From contig SWDT01000564.1 in the NCBI GenBank assembly GCA_009193035.1, positions 46,001 through 110,000 on the forward strand: DNA of 64,000 bases, given 5' to 3'. Positions within the stretch are counted from its first letter, which is position 1. Every line of letters starts with the position of its first letter. Shown in pieces: positions 9,808-22,518 of this stretch. This DNA is from Halicephalobus mephisto (taxonomy: Eukaryota > Nematoda > Chromadorea > Rhabditida > Panagrolaimidae). The notes under the pieces are model-generated. The model was given only the letters and a program-made list of their open reading frames with translations. It was not told the origin of the DNA and did not search any database. The position numbers were made by a program, and so were the translations under genes.

Positions 9808-12800
9808 ATGCTATACCATGATTCCGAGATACGGTATTCGATCCCGGTTAATCCTAAAAATTTACTTGCCAAATTTTATTTCAACTGGTTTATTTATTTA
9901 TTTTTTTTATTTATAAATGTAGAAAGTACCGTATTTTCTAATTCTTTCCAATCTTGTATCGACCAATGCATCGACCGAAATCTGGCGATTCCACTGATTT
10001 CTGAATCTCTCAGATGGAGACCTGCCGTGTTTACTGAATGCGACTACAACTGTCACATAAAATCCGTCAGTTTTTTTATCTAAAAAAATAAAATATTTTT
10101 ATAAAAAAAACTAAAAAAATAAAATATTTTTTTTATTTAAAAAATTAAATTTGAAATTCTTTTTATTTAAAAATAAAAAAATGCAATTTGTTCGTATTTT
10201 GTTTGAAAATTAGAAAATTTTAAGTTTTTTCATAGAATTTTTAAAATTAAAATTGTTGATTTCGAAAATCAAAAGATTTATATTTAATCCGAATATTTCG
10301 AAATTCAACAATTTTAAAAAATTATCGATTTTAAATGACTTAGATTATTTCTGATTATTGTATTTTTAAAAGTAATTATTTAGTTAATTTTAATCGAAAA
10401 TTGATAATTCGTTTAAAAACGCATAGTTTGGATATTTTTAAGCCTCGAGTAATAGACGTAGGCTAAGGCAAAATTGTAAACCTAAGCCTACGTTCACTCA
10501 CCATAGGTTTAGGCAAAATTATAAACCTAAGCCTACGTTCACTCACCATAGGTTTAAGTAAAATTCTAAACCTAAGCCTATGTTCACTTACCATAGGTTT
10601 AGGCAAAATTATAAACCTAAACCTATTCGAAGTTATTCACCATAGGCTTAGGTTACAACTATAAGCCTACGTTTATTTATCATAGGTTTAGGTAAAATTA
10701 TAAACCTAAGCCTACGTTTGAAGTTATTCATCATAGGTTTAAGTCGAAAATATAAGCCTAAGCCTACGTTCATTCACCATAGGTTTAGATAAAATTACAA
10801 AACTAAGCCTAAATTTACGGATTTGAACCTAAGGTCATATATCTCAATACAGTAACCTACTTTTACCTCTAACGGTACCACAGCATATTTTTATTCAAAT
10901 ACCTGGTTTTTTTAAATTACCAAAAAACAGTTTTTCGCAAAAATATCATTCGGACGTTTTAGAATTTCTTTGGCGAAATGAGAATAATACCAAATTTATT
11001 TTCCAACTTATAATTTAAAAAAATTTATTTTTTAAAAATAATTTTAATTTATTGATTATTTTTAATTTTTTAAAAATTATTTAAACTAATTGATTGTTGA
11101 AAAGTTATTAATATTTTCTAAATTAAAAAAAAAATTGAATTAATTGATATTTTTTGGTTAATTTTTAAAAATAAAAAAATTTGAATTAATTGATATTTTT
11201 TTATTTTTTTTTAATTAATTAACTTTTCCAGTGCCAAATAGGATGCAAAGACCTGGAATCCCTTGAATCCACCTGTGATGAGAGATGTTCCTCCTGTAAG
11301 GCCCCAGATAGTTGCTCTCAAGGATGTCATGCCGTTTCTAGCATATTCCTCCATCAAATACAGTATCTCTTGAATCACGTCACTGTGGAATCAAAGTTGG
11401 ATATTCTTCAAGGGATTATTCTTTCTTGGACTTTTGGAGAAAATTTTACTCTGACTTTGCAGGAGATTTCAGCGGCCAATATCAAGTGGATCGCTCAAAG
11501 CCGGATTAATTCGAATGTTTTAAGGAAAGGAGCTGGATGGAAGTGGACAGATTTCCCTCCGGGATCGTTTAAGGATTCAGCTTCAGAAGTGACAGTTGTC
11601 GTTCCTGTCGAAGAATCCCCAGAAATCGAAGTCAGATTAGCCGCGATCTGGAGGGACAAAGTCGTGGTTTCCAGGTCCTTCCTCCAGACGATTAACGGAG
11701 TTCCTTATAAATTAAAAAAACCGGAGTTATTGACCGTATCTCAGGTATCTTCGACTTCGTTTTTGGTTTGTTGGCAAAGTGACCTTATTGGACACTTGAC
11801 CAGGGATACTGTAATATACAAAGCGGAACTGTGGATAAGTGAAGAAAAACAAACCGAAATCGAAACAAAATCCCAATGTCATCTGTTCAGAAATCTCGAA
11901 AAAAAAGAAGTTACTTATACTGTGAAAATTTACGAAAATGGACCACCAGAAGAAATTCAAAAATTAGAAACCAAAATTAAAATGAAAAATATGGACGACG
12001 ATGAACCTAACGATAAAATGTTTCTTTTCACAAACGGGACCCATATTTTGAAAATGGCGGATCCCCGGGACTTCTTCATGATCGGGGATCTCGCTACGAT
12101 CCCATTTTCGCTTCCTGAAGAACAAGAAATCTCAGCAATGGCTACTGTAACGAAGAATAAATTAGTCGTTGGATTAACTGATGGATCGATTTTTTCACTT
12201 TCGATTACTTCGCCGGATTCGGACGACCAAGTCATACTGGATATGGTAATGGAGAACTCCACTGTTGTCGAGGAATTCCTCTCTGAACAGTCCTTAATCC
12301 GGGAACCAGACGGAACAGGGATAGTCCAACTGGCCGTGGATTCGGTCCAGCAAAGGGTCTACGCCGTGAGGAACCAATCCGGCTTAATCCGATGTTCCTT
12401 CAAGGACTGCATTAACGCTACAGTACTGACTACTAACAGCATAAGTTACATCGAAAGAATAGCCATAGACAGTTGGAACGGGTTCCTGTACTACAGTACG
12501 AAAGACGGAGATGTTTTCGCTGCAACTTTGTTTCCTTCAGAAGCTCCGTCCACTTACTCCTTCAGTATCCAAAGACGACTGGCGAAAATTTCACAAATAT
12601 ACACGATCGAAATCGACTTTTATTCGATGAAGTTGGTCGCGATTTTACGGAACGGATCTTTGATGTCCATGGATCTGGTTAACCAAGCCGTTTCTAACAT
12701 GAGGGAAAATCTTCCAGAATCCGAGAAATACACAAATGTTGAAAAATCTGTTTTTTTGAAAGGAAATCTTTTTTGGATTTCTACAGTATGCGGTGACGAA

Positions 12801-15800
12801 CATGAATGGAAAAGTTGTCTTTACGGCGAAGAAAGAGATCCGGATTCTGGAGTAGTCCATCTGAATCGATACTTGTTTGCTGGGAAAGTAGTGGATATAG
12901 CGATTTTGAATGATCCTCTGAAACCGCTCTACTTGATGCCTCCGGAGAACGTCGGACTGGTCGTCAGCGGGAAAGAAGGCAGGGCTACGTGGGAACCTCC
13001 GGTGTCCCTGCCCTTCCAAGGTCAATTTTTCAAAACTAAACTTAATTTTTTTTAAGAGTTTTAATTTTTAAATCTTAATTTTTTTAAATTTTAAATTTTT
13101 AAATCTTAATTTCTTTAAATTTTAAATTTTCAGAAGAATTTTGAATTTTTTAAAATCTTAATTTTTTTAAACTTTTAATTTTTTTTAAAAATCTTATTTT
13201 TTTTAATTTTTGAAAGAATTTTAATTTTTTTTAATTGATGGGTTTTTTCAGCTCCTGGATCCTCTTGGCGGGATCTGAAGTACATTTACAAACTGATAGA
13301 AGATTCTTCCGGGACCGTCCTGGACACTTCTGAGACGACGGAACTGGGGACTTTCCTCAGGCCTTTTTTCCTTCCGTCGACGGATTACTCCCTTCTTATC
13401 CAGGCTTGTGTGGATCAGGACGACGAAGATTTTCATGCTTGTTCTCGACCGACAAACGTGTCTTTAAAAACTTCCTCGATTTCGGCGGATTCTGTAAATT
13501 TGCCTTCTGCTTTGATCTACACAGATCCTCAAGAAGGCGAATATTTGTCCACTTTCGACATCCTCGGAAGAAAATTCATCAACGACGAAAATTTTTTTCC
13601 GAATTTATCAGTTAATCCTCCTGATGTCGTAGGATTCGACAATTCCACGAAATCCATCTACACCGCCACCAGAAACGACATATCGGTTTTCAGAGTTTAT
13701 CCTTCTAGAGTCAAATACAGATTTTTGGACTTTTTGAGCATCACTCATCTGACTATCCTTCCAAGTAAAGCTCTTATTGTTTTTTCAAGCGCTTACCAGA
13801 TATACCAATACAGACTTGCAGCCACTTTCGATCGAGTGTAAGTTTTTTTAATTTCAAAATTCCATAAAATCTAAAAACTTCAAAATTCCATAAAATCTAA
13901 AAATTTTAAAATCTCAAAATTCCATAAAATCTAAAAACTTCAAAATTCCATAAAATCTAAGAATTTCAAAATTACATAAAATCAAAAATATTAAAAATTC
14001 CATAAAATCTAAAAACTTGAAAATCTCAAAATTCCATAAAATCTAAGAATTTTAAAATCCCAAAATTATATAAAATCAAAAAACTTTAAAATTCCATAAA
14101 ATTAAAAATATTAAAAATTTTATAAAATCTAAAAACTTGAAAATCTCAAAATTCCATAAAATAAAAAAAATTTTTAAATTCTTTAAAATCAAAAATCCTA
14201 AAATTTTCTTGAAATAATTTTTTATTTTTTTATTTTTAACGATTACTTTTTTAGAATCTATCAATGTGGAAAAGAAGCCTGTGACGAAATCATAGGATTG
14301 ACTTCAGATGACGTGAATTCCGTTGTTTATTATTTGCTTCAATCCAAAAACGGAACTATTTCGCTGTTCGAATTCAGCACGAATCAGCTTGTTTCGAAAT
14401 TTGTTTCTTCGGTTTCTAGTTTTCCGGTGATCAAACAGTTGATATATTCTTCCGGGATTTTTGTCTTCATTTCCGTCGACGGAAAAGTCGGGACATTTGA
14501 CAAATCCCTTTCGAAGATCCACTACAACTTCGGGATCGGGCATCCGAGGCTCATGTTGGCTTCGGTTCCTTCTGAAGACCAGTCAATTTCGTTTTCGAAG
14601 AAAATTGAAACAGGAACTCCGACTTCAGGAGTCCTAGAATGGAAAATGGACAAAGAACTCCAAAAGGGTACTGTAATTTACAAAATTCAACTTTTCAAAG
14701 ACAGATTGGGAGGCGAAAGAACAGTGAATATTTCGCTTACAGATTCTTATTCTATTTCGGCTTCTGTTTTGGAAAATTGGCCGTCTCAGCAGAAATATGA
14801 CGCTGTTGTGGACGCCATCACGGCATGGACAGTGGTGTCGATGAATGCTACGGAGTTGACTGCCCCGACGAAACCCCCCACAGCTCCGAGGAATCCTAGA
14901 ATATTCGTGACTCAACAGAAGACTGTAGACGGGGCCAGAGCCATCATAGATGTCTTCTGGGACGGTCCAGCCGAGTGGAACGGGGAAATGCTAGGGTACC
15001 TGGTCAACTGCTCCGTCACCGACGGCACTTCCACCCCGAGCACCTTTGTCCAGGAAGTTTCTGGAAAAGAAAGTCCTACGTATTCCTTCAGCGTCAAATC
15101 CGGGAAAGTTTCGTGTGCCATAGCCGCCACGAATGAAAAAAACCTCATAGGTAAATACAGTAACCAGGTTACTGTAGATTCCAGTGATGTTCTGCCTCTT
15201 GTAAGACTCTTCGCCATCGATTCTACAAACAATCTGATTTCCATCTCCAATTGGTCGAATATCTTGGGAGATGTCAGGATCAGGAAACGGTCAGAAGGGT
15301 CTTCAGAAGACGGTAGAGTTTTTACTTCGTTAGGTATTAGAGAAGATAGTAGAATCAAAAAACAATCAAAAACACCTCCAGAATCCCAGAAAAAATCTTC
15401 ATTGGATATCTTTGAAAAAATAAGAATCAAAAAACAATCAAAAACATCTCCAGAATCCGAGCAAAAATCTTCTTTTTTGACTATTTCTGAATTCACCAGA
15501 TTCAGAAGACAACCTGCCAAGGCTCCTGAATACCAAGGAATGGCTTTTGTGGACAACAAACTTTATGCCATCAGGAAAGAGGACCTTGCCCAGCCTTTTG
15601 CGGTCATGTTAGATGTCAACGACAAAAATACCGTACTTCACAAAGTTCAATTGAATCTGGAATTTCACGAAATCGATGCAGTGACGAGTGATTGGGTCGC
15701 GAATCGACTTTTGTTCGTTGCAGGACACGATATTTTCCAACTTGTTTTGGATACTTTTGAGAGTGTTACTGTAGCTACTCCTCAAAGAATTTTTACTTTG

Positions 15801-18800
15801 TCATCTGGAGCTCAAAATGCCAAACAACTGATTTTTGATCCTTTTGCGAATATGGCTTATCTTCTGACGAAAAACGGATCGTTATTCAGAATCGACATCG
15901 TTCACGAAACAGAACAGAATCTGGCGGTGTCGTTGGACTGTCTGAAGTCCCAGACCGTGACTTCGCTCGTGGCCGACTTCAGATGGAACAGGGCGGCTTC
16001 TCCGACGATATACGCCCTCACTTGGATCGGACTGATATCCTTGAAACCGAATTCAGGGAAATGCTCGGAAGTCGATATTGATTGGGATAAAGTCGACGAA
16101 AAAGGTCCAAAATCAATTTCATCCATAGCTTTGGCGGACAAACTTTTCGTTTTTGGAACAGCAACGAATTTAATTACTTACGATAGAACTGATGCTACTT
16201 CAGTCGCCATCCCGATTCAGAATACTCCCTTGAAGCAGATTCTGGCCTTAAGTCAGTCTTCTCAGCCTTACCCCGAACGGTCCTGTTTCCAGTTGCCGAA
16301 TCCAGAAACGATCCAATTCAACGTGACAAATGAAGGCAGAAGCGGGGCTTTGATTACTGTAACTGCTCCGATTCCTCCGACGGCTTGTCAGAATGTCAGT
16401 TTCCCGCCTACTCAATATGAAGTCTACTTTAAAAGAACGAAAACGGATAAAGTTAAGCACTTCAGAAGCATCAGCAACCAGATCCACATCGAAAACGGAA
16501 TTCTTGATAAAGAAACAGAGTAAGTTTTTTCAGAATTTGAATAGCTATGGTGAGCTTCTGGAATCTTGGATAACTTCAAGAAGGATTCTGAGACTTTTGA
16601 AAATTATGTAGAAGCTTCTGGAATCTGTTAAAATTTCGTGAAAATTTCAATAATATTCTAGAATCTTCCAGAATTCCATAGAAGTTTCTGGAATCTTTGA
16701 TACTTTCGAGAAAGTCTAGAATTCAATAAAAAAATTCCAAGACTTAAAAATTATCTAGAAGGTTTTTGAATCTTTGATAATTTCGAAAAAGTTTTTAAAA
16801 TCCAGTTAAAAATTCCGAAACTGAAATTTTATAAAAGTTTCGAAAGTTCTATTAAAATTTCAGAAATTTTCCAAGATCTTTTTGGAAATTTTAGAATCTT
16901 CCAGAATCTAGTTCAACCATTAAAATTCAAAAATTTTTTAAAATCAAATAAATTCGTGTCGGGACCATTTCGTCATAATTTCTAATTTTCACAAAAATAT
17001 TATATTTAACTTTTTAGTTACGATGTGTATCTTTCTTGGTTCAACCGGTATTACACTTACAAGGATCTCTTTTCGGAGGTCAAATCCTTCAGGACGGGAT
17101 ATGGATATCCGACGGCCCCGAGAGATCCGGCGGCCTTTGCTTTGACTCCGGATACGGTACTTCTTTATTGGAAACTTCCGTTCTCCCTGAATGCCCCTAA
17201 AGAAGAAATCAAATACCGTATCAGTCAACAGAGCAGTTCTTTGGCCGCTCCGGTGTCGATTGGAGCGAAGCAGTTCGAGAATGGATCTTTTTCGAACAGC
17301 TTCAGAGACATCGTTTCTTGTGTTTTGGATCCTTGTCAAGCCAAAATCGCAAATCTACGACCGGCTTCTGATTACAAATTTTGGGTCACGGCAGTACATG
17401 TGACGAGATTGACCCCGACCTTCGGAGAGGACCGAGAAGCGAATTCTGAAGCGGCCCTCGCGAGGACCGCCGACATCCCCGGGACCCTCAGACTCGACAA
17501 CGAAACAAGTAACTCTTTAATGTTGAGATGGAACTCTCTAGAACCAGAAACGGCTCCGCAAGTGATCGACATCCAGTACAGATTAAGTGGGGCAGATTCG
17601 TCCTGGACGTCGTACCCCAACAGTACCTTCGACCCCCAGGTGAACTCCGTCGTGAACATCACCATCCCTTCATTGAGATCCTCCACCGCTTACGATTACA
17701 GATTTGTCGCCACATACAGTGGGAAATATAGCTATGATGAATCCGAAAAGGTTTTTATTGAACAATTTTATCAACCTACTCAACAGGCCAGAACGAAGGC
17801 CGGAACCCCCTCGTCCCCGACAAATGTCGAAATCACCAAAGAAAAAGCCTTCTGGATTCTGAAGTGGTCTGTTCCTGAAAACGACGGTGGAGCCCCTATT
17901 GAATCCTATGCCGTCGAGTACCGGCCAAACAAGACCGCCGAATGGGAGATCGCCGAGAGAGGGATACCCGGCGACAAGCTCTGGTGGAGACTCGACAAAC
18001 CTTCTGCTTATGCTCCTGAATCCCAATTCAGAGTCAGAGCAGCAAATTCTGAAGGTTTCGGTCCATATGGATTCACTCAAGAAGTCGAAGTCAAAGAAGA
18101 AGCCAGAGTCCGGTTTTATTATTACATACTGTGGATTTCGATGATTATCTTCTTCGCTCTTTTAGCCATCTCCTTCGCGGGAATATTCTTTAGTGAGTTT
18201 TTTTACATTATTTACTTTAATAATCATTAAAATTCACGAAAAAAAAATTTATAATAATTGTTATTTTTAAATTCCCGCGCAAAGTGAGAAAACTTTACAA
18301 AATGACAAAAATGGTACATCTGGCAAATCGACCCGCACTGTCCTTACTCGCGTTCTTTTTTTATTTTCTTATAATCCTAAAATTCCCCAAAAATCCCAGA
18401 AATTTACTTCGAAATAACTTCTTAATTTTTCAACTTTTAATTTTTACGGTAATCATAACTATTCTAGTCCATAAAAACAAGAAAAAAGAAAAAATGAGGA
18501 AATTCAAAGTCAACAAAGTCATCAAACTGGACGACCTGAACCTCGAGTCAGCTGAGATTCCGAAACCTTTCCAGAATGACCTCAAAAGTAAGTGTTTATA
18601 TATGAATATTTACTTATTTATAAATAGGCATTTATGTATGAACATTTGCATATATATAATTATGTATAAATATTTATTTGTGATAATTTCAGATTTGCCT
18701 CATGTTTCTCGAGAGTGCGTCAAGGTTTCTGAAAAAATCGGAAAAGGGTCCTTCGGAGAAGTCTATCGAGGAGACGCTTGGAATCTCCCGTTGATAGGAT

Positions 18801-21366
18801 CGAAGAGAGTGCCTGTGGCCATCAAGACCCTCAGGGAAGGCCATACCAACGAAGATAAAATAAAATTCATCAAAGAAGCTATTTTAATGAAGTAAGTTTT
18901 GATTTTTAAAGTGAAATATTAACTAAATACATACTAATTTGTAATTTTTAAAAATTTTCGAATGTCTGCAAAAAAGTAAAAAAATAAAACTAACAAGTTA
19001 TTACGAAATTCACTTTTAAAATTTTCGGATTTTCTAGAAGTTTATAAAATTCCGTTTTGAAATAATTCTTTTCCAATTTCAAAAAAATTTTAATTTTCAA
19101 TTTTTATAATATTTTTGCAGTAATTTCGACCATCCGAATATTGTGAAACTCTTGGGAGTCTGTTTCGATGCTGAACCTCATTTCATTATTCTCGAATTGA
19201 TGGAAGGAGGAGATCTGCAAAATTTCCTGAGGTCCTGTAGACCCCAAGATTCGGTGCCTTCTCAGTTGTCTTTGAACGAACTTTTCTCCATCATCATCGA
19301 CGTCGGGAGGGGCTGTGCTTATTTGGAAATGCACAAACATGTTCATCGAGATCTCGCTGCGAGAAATTGTTTGATAACTTCGAAATCCTTGACGACTAGA
19401 GTGACTAAAATCGCGGACTTTGGATTAGCCAGACAGATGTACTTGAATGAATACTACAGAGTGAGAGGAGAGGATTTCCTTCCTCTCAGATGGCTCGCGG
19501 TGGAATCAGCCATGGACGGAGTATTCACGACGAAAACAGACGTCTGGGCCTATGGAATCCTCTGTTGGGAAGCCTTGACCCTAGGGGAACAACCGTACCG
19601 AGAACTGATGAACAGCATGATTCTGCCTTTCCTGAGATCAGGCAATCGTCTCGAGAAACCCAACGAATGTCCGGATGAGTTGTTTGATGTGATCCAGAGT
19701 TGTTGGGATGCCAATCCTGACAACAGACCCTCCTTTGCCGAACTTGTAAGACAGTTGGAAGCTCTGCACAATCGTCCAGAAATGAGGGTAAGTTTTCAAA
19801 AAAATAAATTAATTAACAGCCACTCTAAATAACTATACATTTTTAAAATAGAAATTTAAACTCTAAAAATTAGATTGTCTCCTTTGAGATATTTTTTGGC
19901 TGAAGTTAATGAATTTTCGAATTTAAATATCTGCGTCAGAGCTCCGTGAACCAGGTGGGGTTACGTGAGGGATATGGTAGTTTCTTATTTATCTGAAAAA
20001 TTATAAAAGCGAACACAATAATCATGTATTAACTAGTCAATACTCGGTCTGCCATATACAGTATGTCCATTGTCTGACACGTAGGGTGTTTCCCTCCGAG
20101 ACCGTGTGTTCTGGCTTACGTGCGCAATAGTCAGTTAATACGCTGATATAAAAGTTGGGATAGAGATAAAAGTAACATAAATCTTCACTAGAGCAAGAAA
20201 ACTGATATAATCTATATACAATCATCTCGACACACAACCGAGAGCTTCGTTCCTGTTCTACAGTACACTACGGTCCCTGATATTCAGGTCATCATTTCTG
20301 ATGCTCTCTCTGTCATGGGATGTTTCCGTTTCAAGTCTTTATCTTCCAATTTTTACAGTTTTAATTTAAAAATTAAAAACGAAAAATTATTTTAAATAAC
20401 TTTACATTTTTTATATAGTATTTTAAAAGTCATTTTAGATAAGTTCCAACTTTTTAAAAGTTTTTATATAAAATTTTAGGTATCTTTAAAATCCAAAGTC
20501 TTCGGAATCTTGAATTTTGAAGGTTAACTTTTGATTCTGATTTTAGACTCAGGATCTATGAGTTTTATTGCATTATAAGTGGTTTTTGTAGTTTTAACTC
20601 TAAAATTGGAATATAAACGTTCGGGACAGAAACGTCTGGAACAGAAACGACACGTAATCGCTCTCTTCAGTCTAGTTTCTGTCTTGACAATCATCACTCT
20701 ATGTAATTTTAATAGTTTAGAAAATTAGAAACGGTAATATTTTTCAGAAAAGAAAAATGAACGTTTACTTTCATTTTCTAAAAAGTACGCACATTCCGGA
20801 AATTACAAATAACACTTTATTAGCAAAAATTCACTCATTGGTTAATTGGTGATTGGTCAATTGATAATTCCTGTTTATTAATATTTGTAAAAATTTAATA
20901 TAAAATATCTTAAAATTTTCAGAGTAATTCTCCCTTCCCACTACATCAAAGCGGATATATCAACAGTGGTTTTGACGCTTCCCATGATTCAAGCATTGGT
21001 CAAAGTGACCATAATCACCGTCGACAAAGTGCGGATAATCATAGATTTGATAAAAGTGGTTAGTTTTTTTCCTTTTTTATTTAAATAAAAAATTTTTTTT
21101 TAGAATCAAGTAGAAAAGCCTTAGGATTGCCAAGTCATCTTCGACAACGAAATAGTAACTCAATTTCCGGAGAAAGACCAGATTCTGCATTTTCTGTCCA
21201 AACAGAGATGACTACATGCGAGGACATCGGTGACGATTACGAGATCCCTAGGGGCCAACCGACTCCTTCAAGCATATCCTTGAGCAGTTCCAGTGGATTC
21301 CATACTTATCAAAGATCAGCCAGTCCTACTGACTCAAAAAGAACAGCTAAAGTTAGTCGGGTATAA
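9808..21366 (+). CDS. rol-3: ROS1/Sevenless-family receptor tyrosine kinase
   Basis: Ten exons join in phase: 9808-10065, 11232-13020, 13252-13837, 14255-16519, 17018-18192, 18468-18587, 18693-18891, 19121-19787, 20923-21058, 21104-21366. The product is about 2485 aa (human ROS1 is 2347, fly Sevenless 2554). A hydrophobic leader (about residues 24-40) is followed by a Cys-rich region, then alternating fibronectin-III segments (PTAPRNPRIFV, YPTAPRDPAAF, PSSPTNVEI) and propeller-like stretches as in ROS1. One membrane span lies at about 1999-2024. The kinase has GKGSFGEV (about 2083), the lysine of VAIKTL (about 2109), HRDLAARN (about 2206), DFG (about 2230) and the ROS1-type activation-loop motif NEYYRVRGEDFLPLRW. 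The usual APE is AVE. The C-tail is Ser-rich with a few tyrosines. In C. elegans ROL-3 acts in cuticle and seam-cell development. Intron 1 holds a telomere-like hairpin array and intron 8 holds dispersed repeats. The first exon is the least certain. Confidence 0.93.
10452..10830. repeat. 45-bp hairpin array built from telomere-like TAGGCTTAGG arms
   Basis: This array lies in intron 1 of the receptor gene. Each unit has a left arm TAGGTTTAGG or TAGGCTTAGG, a short AT spacer (CAAAATTATAAA) and a right arm CCTAAGCCTA, so every unit can fold on itself. Exact units repeat at 45 bp (10502 and 10547); later units are more diverged, some about 50-60 bp long. The arms are about 1.7 copies of the nematode telomere hexamer TTAGGC on one strand or its complement on the other. 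Confidence 0.8.
13841..14210. repeat. AAAATTCCATAAAATCTAAA minisatellite in receptor intron 3
   Basis: The intron between 13838 and 14254 is mostly repeats of CAAAATTCCATAAAATCTAA with variable CTTC/TTGA spacers, with about ten recognisable units. No coding potential is seen on either strand. Confidence 0.65.
15277..15530 (+). repeat. in-frame 72-74-bp repeat encoding a basic 24-residue repeat in the receptor
   Basis: Within exon 4 of the receptor gene, AGAATCAAAAAACAATCAAA recurs at 15351 and 15423 (72 bp apart). Diverged relatives start at about 15277 and 15497. The encoded units are RIRKRSEGSSE, RIKKQSKTPPES, RIKKQSKTSPES and RFRRQPAKAPEY. The frame is maintained throughout, so this is an expanded basic/Ser/Pro linker in the ectodomain. 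Confidence 0.8.
20026..20320 (-). repeat. inverted-repeat element and diverged minus-strand RepA copy
   Basis: At 20026-20133 the ends GTATTAACTAGTCAATA and AATAGTCAGTTAATAC form an imperfect inverted repeat. At about 20190-20320 the complement shows CCTGAATATCAGGGACCGTA, a CTGTAGAACAGGAACGAAGC stretch and TCTCGGTTGTGTG, matching RepA in the minus orientation. Both lie inside intron 8 of the receptor gene (19788-20922). The micro-ORF seen in copies 1 and 2 is not preserved here. Confidence 0.55.
20320..20690 (+). repeat. RepB dispersed repeat, copy 1
   Basis: It shares TTTTAATTTAAAAATTAAAA, a TCCAAAGTC-TTCGGAATC block, GATTCTGATTTTAGA-like and ATGARTTTTATTGCATTAT words in the same order with 58619-59040. 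Both copies are followed or preceded by TAGTTTCTGTC-like sequence that also occurs in RepA, so RepA and RepB may be parts of one larger element. Confidence 0.55.
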
Positions 21367-21440
21367 GTTCTCACTTACAAAATTTGGGTAACAGAATTTT
21401 CATTTTGATATTTGTAAACAATAAACATATTATACAAAAA

Positions 21441-22518
21441 TTATTCTTCCAGTGGCTTGAGACCAAGTTTAGCTCTGAGAGCATTGGCTTCTTCGATTTC
21501 GTCTCTTTTGCTCGATCGACTTTTCGGGGATTTGGATCGACTTCTTCTTCTCGAAACGAGTCTAGGCTTATGTTTCCTTCTGTCTTCCTCATCTGAAGAA
21601 ACTTCTGCTTTCTCAAGATCTTCATCCAAAGTCGAAACATAAAGTTCCAACATATCCGCTTCTTCTAAGGCTTGTCTTTTCTAAAATAAAATCTAATTAT
21701 TTCAATCAACTATTATAAAACCACAAATAAACTTCGTCACGGAATTACCTCGCCATGAAATCCAAAAATTTCATAAAAACTACAGTAAACTAAGCAGTAA
21801 TTCCCAAATTTGCGATATTTTGTAATCTTATAATTTCATAATTAATGTTTTAGAAGTCTATTCTCTTCAAGAAAATTTAGAAATTTCTGAATCAGTCACA
21901 AGATTAAAACCTGTCTACTTCCAAAAATTAGAAATTATATATTAAAATACCAATAAGCATTCCGAAAATCATAATCAACTAAAAACTCGCCGAAAATTTT
22001 CCTAATTTAAAAAAACCAACCGCAATATGTGGTAAAGTAATTCCCAAATACGCTTCTGATCGCAGCAATTTATCAATAAATTCGTCCATGTGAATCAGTT
22101 CAAATCTGCCGTCCTTGTTCATGTACCGTAATTTCCTGTAGTCGTTATATAAGGGTTCTAAATACTTGTAAATCTCCACTGCTGTAAACGTCAATCTTAT
22201 ATAAAACGCTCCCAAAGCTCTGATGTATTTGAAATCATCTTGTCGAATAAATTCAATAATAATGTCCTTTTCCGGTTGAAGTTGGAGCAATTTCAATGTC
22301 AAACAAAGAAAAGGCGTAGCTTTAAAATTGCCTCCATAAACTCCACCAATATACCTGAGTTCGATTCCTTTGTCGATAACTTTCTCAGCAGATAGACCAA
22401 AACATTCTTCTTTCCAGTAAATAGATTCATAAATACGTTGTTTGATAATTTTCTCGATTAAATTTTGTGGATTTCTACCTCTTACAACAGCTCCTTCTTT
22501 CTGAGTTCTGTTCGCCAT
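21441..22518 (-). CDS. prp-38: pre-mRNA-splicing factor 38 (PRP38A)
   Basis: Two exons, 22518-22021 and 21680-21441, join in phase 0 for 245 aa. The N-terminal 170 residues are a near-complete PRP38 domain: MANRT start, then NPQNLIEKIIKQRIYESIYW, KEECFGLSAEKVIDKGIELR, GGVYGGNFKATPFLCLTLKL and KYLEPLYNDYRKLRY. These match the human PRPF38A domain almost residue for residue. PRP38 belongs to the spliceosomal B complex and is needed to activate the assembled tri-snRNP. The C-terminal tail is acidic, then Arg/Ser-rich (RRRSRSKSPKSRSSKR), shorter than the human RS tail. The tail ends 74 bp from the stop of the convergent receptor gene, so 3' untranslated regions probably overlap. An ATTTTAG acceptor six bases before the ATG suggests trans-splicing or a 5' non-coding exon. 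Confidence 0.95.

Noticed and set aside
14304..16141. Long minus-strand frames opposite receptor exon 4 (such as 14912-15559)
   Set aside because: They are antisense shadows of a strongly supported exon with conserved domains on the plus strand.
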